Below are positions 59,052 to 64,000 of a DNA stretch of 64,000 bases, piece after piece. The number at the start of each line of letters is the position of its first letter. The stretch's first letter is position 1. A model generated the notes under the pieces. That model was not told where the DNA came from and did no database searches. It worked only from the letters and a program-made list of their open reading frames with translations. The position numbers and the translations under genes were made by a program. Origin of the DNA: Shinisaurus crocodilurus (Eukaryota > Chordata > Lepidosauria > Squamata > Shinisauridae); the NCBI GenBank assembly GCA_021292165.1, contig CM037876.1, positions 116,007,379-116,071,378 of the forward strand. Direction: 5' to 3'.

Positions 59052-59296
59052 AGAGCCAGTGTGGCGTAGTGGTTAGAGTGTTGGACTGGGACTCGGGAGA
59101 TCCGGGTTCTAGCCCCCGCTCAGCCATGAAACTCACTGGGTGACTTTGGGCCAGTCAATGATTCTCAGCCTAACCTACCTCACAGGGTTGTTGTGAGGAC
59201 AACATGGAGAGGAGGAGGAGGATTATGTAAGCCGCCTTGGGTTCCTTGCAGGAGGAAAAAAGGCGCGGTATAAATATAATAAATAAATTAAAAAAA
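59052..59296 (+). mobile_element. Full-length tRNA-derived SINE
   Basis: A box TGGCGTAGTGGTTAGAG (from 59062), B box GGGTTCTAGCCC (from 59104), then the body CACTGGGTGACTTTGGGCC and the tail GTAAGCCGCCTTGGG then GGTATAAATATAATAAATAA. RNA polymerase III promoter at the head; the tail resembles an L2-type LINE end. Confidence 0.9.
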
Positions 59297-59516
59297 ATAA
59301 AAGCCCAGATTGCTGCCACAGCAAGGGACTGCTACTAGCATCATTACTTCCACATAGCAGCCACTGCCCAGAGTGCTGACTAAAAGCCCAGAGCACTGTT
59401 TGTGGCAGGGACTACTTCTCTGGGGCTGGAAGGGCCACCCCTTTGGATCATCACTTCAGGAAGCACAAGGGCTGGGATATTTAAATTTGATAAGAGTATA
59501 GGAAATGAATTATGTC

Positions 59517-59627
59517 AGCAGTGGGTAACCTATGGCCCTCCAGACTGCAACTCTGATTAGTCAATTGGCTATGCTGGCTAGGGCTGATGGAAGCTGTAGT
59601 CAAACATCTGGAGAATCACAAGTTGCC
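59517..59627. mobile_element. hAT-type foldback MITE
   Basis: CAGTGGGTAACCTATGGCC and CCTCCAGACTGCAACTC on the left; GAAGCTGTAGTC then AAACATCTGGAG on the right, inverted. Confidence 0.7.
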
Positions 59628-59717
59628 CAACCCAGAATTGTGTGTTAATATCTACCTCTGGTCTAATGACTGGAGGAGGTTAAGACTGGAGGAGGTTCCC
59701 GTATTTGAGGTATTTAT

Positions 59718-59975
59718 ATACAGTAATACCTTGGATTGCAAGTAACTTGGTTTGAGAGTGTTTTGCAAGACAAGCAAATTTTTAAATATTTATTTATTTA
59801 TTTTTGACTTGATATACAAGCGACGTCTTGCAATACAAGTACTGTAGTACGGCTTAAATTAAATATCTCTGTACAAATTTTTTTGGGGGGGATTTCATTT
59901 TGATATAAGAGTGTTTTGGATTACAAGCACGTTTCCGGAACAAATTATGCTCTCAATCCAAGGCAAGACTGTATT
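59718..59975. mobile_element. TA-target MITE copy 4
   Basis: TA-CAGTAATACCTTGGATTGC at the left and the complement of CAGTCTTGCCTTGGATTGAG at the right, then TA. Nearly identical in layout to 25369-25622. Confidence 0.9.
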
Positions 59976-60026
59976 TAGTTAGCCAGGATTGTAGGGTGGC
60001 TTACTGTTTTAGCAGATCTTAAACAG

Positions 60027-60147
60027 AGGGTGGGCAATTTGTGGCCCTCCAGATGTTTTGACCTACAACTTCCATCAGCCCTGGCTAGCATAGCCAATGT
60101 GAAGGACCAAGGGAATTGTAGGCCAAAACATCCGGAGGGTAACCCAT
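60027..60147. mobile_element. hAT-type foldback MITE
   Basis: GGTGGGCAATTTGTGGCCCTC and CCAGATGTTTTGACC on the left; GGCCAAAACATCCGGAGGG on the right. Confidence 0.7.
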
Positions 60148-60159
60148 CTTAAACCATAG

Positions 60160-60850
60160 GAATGGTGGAAAAGGTGGTGGGCACTCAAATCCTTGGATGA
60201 TAAGAGATTATTCGGACCCATTTCAGTCTGGGTTCTGGCATGGCTTTGAGACACAAATAGCCTTTGTTGCCTCAGGAGGTGTCTTATACTTGGGAATAGA
60301 TGGGGGGACTGCAACCTCCTGGACCTCTCAGTAGGCTATCATCGACCATGGTATCCTTCCAGGTTGCCTGGCTGGGGTAGGACTGGGAGGCATGGTGTTA
60401 AACAGTAGCTCCAGTCCTTCCTGAAAAAAAGGACCCAGGTGGTGCTAAGGGACTCTTGTTCCATCCCATGTCCTTTGGGGTGCCTCAGGATTCCATCTTG
60501 TCCCCTATTCCAGTCATCCAGAAGTTTGGGCTAAGGTATCTTCAGTACACTAATGATACACAGCTCTACTTCACATTTCCATCTACGAATCCTAGGGAGG
60601 CTGTGGGTGACCAGACATCTAGATGCAGTTCTGGGTGGGATGGCAATCTAAGGCTTAATCCAGATAAGATGGCAGTGCTATGGATAGGGAAATCTGCTGA
60701 CCTGGATAGAGGGGTGTGACTGATTTTAGATGAGGCTACACTACCTCTTGACGATCAAGTGTGCAGCTTAGAGATTCTTCTGGACTTGATACTATAAATG
60801 GAGGGGCAGGTGGCATCAGTGGCTAGTTTTCCTCCCTAAAGCAAAGTTTT
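60160..60850 (+). mobile_element. L2-type LINE reverse transcriptase fragment
   Basis: In the frame 60456-60719: FGVPQDSILSPI, LRYLQYTNDTQLYFTFPS (the usual YADD is YTND here) and LRLNPDKMAVLWIGKS. Upstream, HFQSGFWHGFE at about 60220 and DLSVGYHRPWYP-like sequence at about 60330-60360 are in broken frames. A dead L2-type RT. Confidence 0.8.
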
Positions 60851-61769
60851 ATGGCACCTAATTGTGGCACAAGCTTTTGTGGACTTAATGTCCACTTCAT
60901 CAACTACATAAAGTGTACCCTCAGTTGGCCAATATATATGTGGTACTATATAGAAAAAAAGAATCTGAACAGTAGATCAAGAAGGCCATGAGATGCAAAA
61001 ATCAAATATATGCCAAGCAAGTAGAATGACCATTCACAACAGTAATAATTGTTGGCAGCAATCTTCCTTGCTTTGGTAAATTAAATTAACTCATGTACTG
61101 GGAGATAAATCCTTGGCCCAGATTGTAAGACCTAAACTAGCTCAGTAATTTATCAATAAATTTGATTTGAGCCTATTCCTTTAGAGCTTAATCAGGACCA
61201 AGGATTCGTCTTTCAACACAGCTGTTAAGTCAACATAGCAAAGCCAAGGAAGAATGTGTTATCAACAGTTGTTGCTAACTTATTTTATATACATTTGAGC
61301 TCAACACAGAAATGTCATAAGCTGTACTACTTGCAGTCAAAGGCACATTCAGCTAGTAGTAGTAATGTGGGGTGCAGAATTTTCCTGTGCTTTCTTTTTC
61401 CATGGAAAAATTTCCATTTCATCCCTTCATTAGTAAAAATGAATGTATGCCAATTGCAAATACAATATAGGGTAAGCTTGGCAGTTTCAACATTATAATT
61501 AATGTTTTTCAGGTGATTCTCACAAGTGAGAATACATATGTGTCATTGAAATACATATACATCTCAGAGTGAAATGGAACTAACAGACAGTGGCAATGGA
61601 ACTGAAAGTGCCCAACCACCTTAGTGGAAGAGACTTGAACACTGTTGAAATACATGAGTGGTTGTCAGCGTATCATGCACAGTTCTTTGGGTTGCTAAAA
61701 TTAATTAGTATGTCAAGTTTTCAGTACCTTTGTTTCTTTTCTTAAACAATGAAAGGGAAGTACATGCTA
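60851..61769. other. No gene recognised
   Basis: A CACAAGCTTTTGTGG element (60869-60883) is a short perfect palindrome-like stretch; otherwise AT-rich without motifs. Confidence 0.4.
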
Positions 61770-62240
61770 CTGGTTCACATGACATGGCAACACACCGTGG
61801 GTAACTAGCCACAGTGGGTTGTTGCACGAACCAGGACCACTTCCCACAGGGTGGCTTGTTTTGGGGCAACAAGCCACCCTGGCAACCCATGGCTTGTTCT
61901 AGGAGTTGTTGGACCAATGATGGGTTGTTGTGTCATCTGAACCTGGGTGACCAACCCCATCGTGGGTCCAGGGAAGCAGTGAGTGAGCTGCTCAGCAAGA
62001 ACAACAAAAAACCCTTGTTGCTCTTGCCCGGGCCACCGCCCGTGACAGCCACTCTACCAAGTGCTCAAGCAGCACTTTGGAGCGACCATCACTGGCTCAG
62101 TCTCCCCATTCTGCTTTTCGGTCACCACCGTGGCTTTTCCCCCCTGACATGATCCCTGCCAGTGACAGCCCCTCCAAAGTGCCCAAGCAGCACATTGGAG
62201 CAGCCATCACTGGTTTGCCACCTTTTATTTTTAGGCATGA
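61770..62240 (+). repeat. Dispersed repeat, plus copy (partner 26780-27205)
   Basis: GTGGCTTGTTTTGGGGCAAC, AACCCATGGCTTGTT and two diverged copies of AGCGACCATCACTGG / AGCAGCCATCACTGG (about 62090 and 62200). Confidence 0.7.
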
Positions 62241-62940
62241 GAAATGTATGCAAATATTTTCATAATTTTTGGGGGGGGTTGCTAGTTTGGAGTTGTAATC
62301 CAAAATGTGTGGCACTTGCACAAGGAATGGCTCTGGATTCTGAGGTTGTGACTGGCAGGCTAGCTTGAGACCGGCTATGACTCTCACCTTTTTTAGGAGC
62401 CCTTCTCCTGATACCTTTTTAACAGCAACATAACACACAGAATTTTAGCAGCTGAAGCATTTACTGGCAGGTCCCATGGCAACTCTAGTCCTGACATCCC
62501 TTCTTTTAGAAATCAAGCCCCGAGTTGACCAAAAGCATACATACTGGACCCCATTTTAAGCACTTCTTATAGCCCCCCCAGTCCCATTTACTCCCTATAA
62601 CTGTAACCAACCAAACACACATACCTTTGACCTCAGGCACCACACATTTATGGGACAAATTAAGCACCTCTTATGCAGTACATACACACATCTTCGGGAA
62701 TGTGCTCTAGGCAGTGAATAAACAAAGAAAAAAAATATCAAAACAGGGAGAGAACCACAGTTTGTCACCCCATGTTTGCCAGATCTACCACTGGCCATGC
62801 CGCTCTGCTTTTAACAGGACCCCAACACTCAGAGCTTCAGCATGACCTATGTTTTCCTGCCACTCATCTCCATGCCAAGAAAAAGGTTCCTCCTTAATTG
62901 CTTTGGAGTGCTGAGGCTGCTACTGGAAGTAGAGGAGGGG

Positions 62941-63003
62941 TCTCCCATCCAGCCCAGGCTTGACCCTGCTCAGACAAGCTGAGCCAGCATAAGCACATGG
63001 TGG
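62941..63003 (-). mobile_element. 5S-derived SINE head fragment, minus strand
   Basis: On the minus strand: CTTATGCTGGCTCAGCTTGTC, AGCAGGGTCAAGCCTGG and GGATGGGAGACC, the head of copy 1 (21693) without its CR1 tail. Confidence 0.8.
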
Positions 63004-63047
63004 CAACGCTAGCAGCTCTCTCATCTACATTTTCTCTTTACCAACTG

Positions 63048-63960
63048 CATACCCTCCAATTGCCCCAATTTGTTACTTTGTTATGCAGATTCCCCTGCCT
63101 GCATAACAAATTCCCCTGCCTCCCCCCCCCCCCAAGCTATTTAGCTTAGCTGCGATTTTGCCCATGGCCCCTTTAAGCAGGAAGGGACCCAAAATGTCTC
63201 TCTGTGCGGTAAGACCCATTGAAGACATATGTACTTACTCCTGAATAACTGTGCGTAGGATTGCATTGTTTGTTTTAACTTAATTCAAGTTAGTTAAATT
63301 CTGTAAGATTATTCCAGTTTAAGTGTTTCTTTAACTCTAAATTGTGTGAAAAGAACACAAAAAGTGCTTTAAACTGGGGCCTTTAACAAACAACAACAAA
63401 GCTGTTCAGCTCCTCAGTTACTCCTTGTGCTTAAAAACAAGAGCTGTAGAGGTGTTGGGAGCAAAACGCTGAAGGGGCTCAAAACCCCAATGTGTCCTTT
63501 TGTATTTTCCCCCACCCAAAAGCTCCCCCTCCTCTGCATCTCCTTTTCTTCTCCTTCTCCAACTGCCCTGAAAATGCTGGACAATTCCTGACAACTTTAA
63601 AACAAAAAGAGATTGCCCGGCAAGCACTGACCCACCCCCCTGAAAAACACCAGATATCAACAATTAAGGGTTTAAGTAAGGTAACAACAACAAAAAATAC
63701 AAAAGCAACTAATAAAATATTATTATAATGTAATAATTATACATAAGATTTTGTGTGTTTCCTCTGATAACTTTTGTACCTGACCATGCCCTTTGGTTGC
63801 CAGGCCATACCCTTGGCCACGCCGTCATGTTGCCTGGCCACGCCCTCTTGATCACACCTTCATGTTGCTTAACCATACCTCTTACAAATTCAGATGTGTC
63901 CCTATTTTCATCTCTGAAATGTCTGGAGGGCATGCAACCGTCTCCGCCCTCCGCATGCCA
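63048..63960 (+). mobile_element. Interspersed repeat of the 9770 family, longer copy
   Basis: Begins CATACCCTCCAATTGCCCC and follows 9770-10560 to about 63760. It continues through TTGCCTGGCCACGCCC and CCCTATTTTCATCTCTGAAA to TGGAGGGCATGC, an imperfect inverted partner of the start. A (C)n run at 63122 is variable. Probable non-autonomous DNA transposon, perhaps hAT. Confidence 0.65.
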
Positions 63961-64000
63961 GACTTCTGTTAAAGCCATAGGGAGGCCCTGATGGCCCCTT

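Noticed and set aside
59062..59115. tRNA gene
   Set aside because: A and B boxes are present, but no cloverleaf stems or anticodon arm can be supported; it is a SINE head.

Overview
The window is vertebrate nuclear DNA, most likely from a squamate reptile (lizard-type genome). The evidence is two recognisable vertebrate genes with GT/AG introns, plus a squamate-like repeat mix: CR1 and L2-type LINEs, a BovB/RTE-like LINE piece, tRNA-derived SINEs, 5S-rRNA-derived SINEs with CR1 tails, DIRS retroelements, Tc1/mariner and hAT elements and foldback MITEs. Species cannot be set from the sequence alone.

Two protein genes are present and converge tail to tail, as NUP50 and KIAA0930 do in human. 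On the + strand, the last two coding exons of KIAA0930 lie at 4094-4249 and 7581-7621; the rest of the gene is left of the window. On the - strand lies the full coding set of NUP50, a nuclear-pore FG protein: seven coding exons between 58577 (ATG) and 36539 (stop), encoding 464 residues in a consistent phase, with a long 3' UTR probably reaching about 30567. The 18 kb between the two 3' ends is almost entirely layered repeats.

Layout: 1-2332, a Tc1 element split by a LINE; 2335-7580, the last KIAA0930 introns with old repeats; 7622 to about 10975, KIAA0930 3' UTR; 11858-12118, a MITE; 13142-19735, DIRS element A; 19868-20104, a perfect 79-bp triplication; 21279-25246, a heavily nested hAT locus containing a solo LTR; 25369-28007, MITE, LINE and SINE fragments; 30567-36538, the putative NUP50 3' UTR with a CR1 insertion; 36539-58589, NUP50; 58590-64000, repeats upstream of the first coding exon, probably a 5' intron.

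The most unusual structures are inside NUP50 introns. Intron 6 holds a 1.8-kb terminal-inverted-repeat element whose interior is 12 tandem units arranged as a three-unit higher-order repeat; a two-unit relative sits in intron 2. Intron 3 holds a second DIRS element (42488-49100). It has been invaded by a perfect-TSD palindromic hAT MITE, by a solo LTR, and by a 294-bp near-identical copy of the NUP50 exon 4/intron 4 junction that lies only 1.4 kb away. The two DIRS copies carry different lesions (stop codons, a YLDN in place of YLDD, an HxxK in place of HxxR), so neither looks autonomous. No bacterial genes, CRISPR arrays, tRNA genes or rRNA genes are present.
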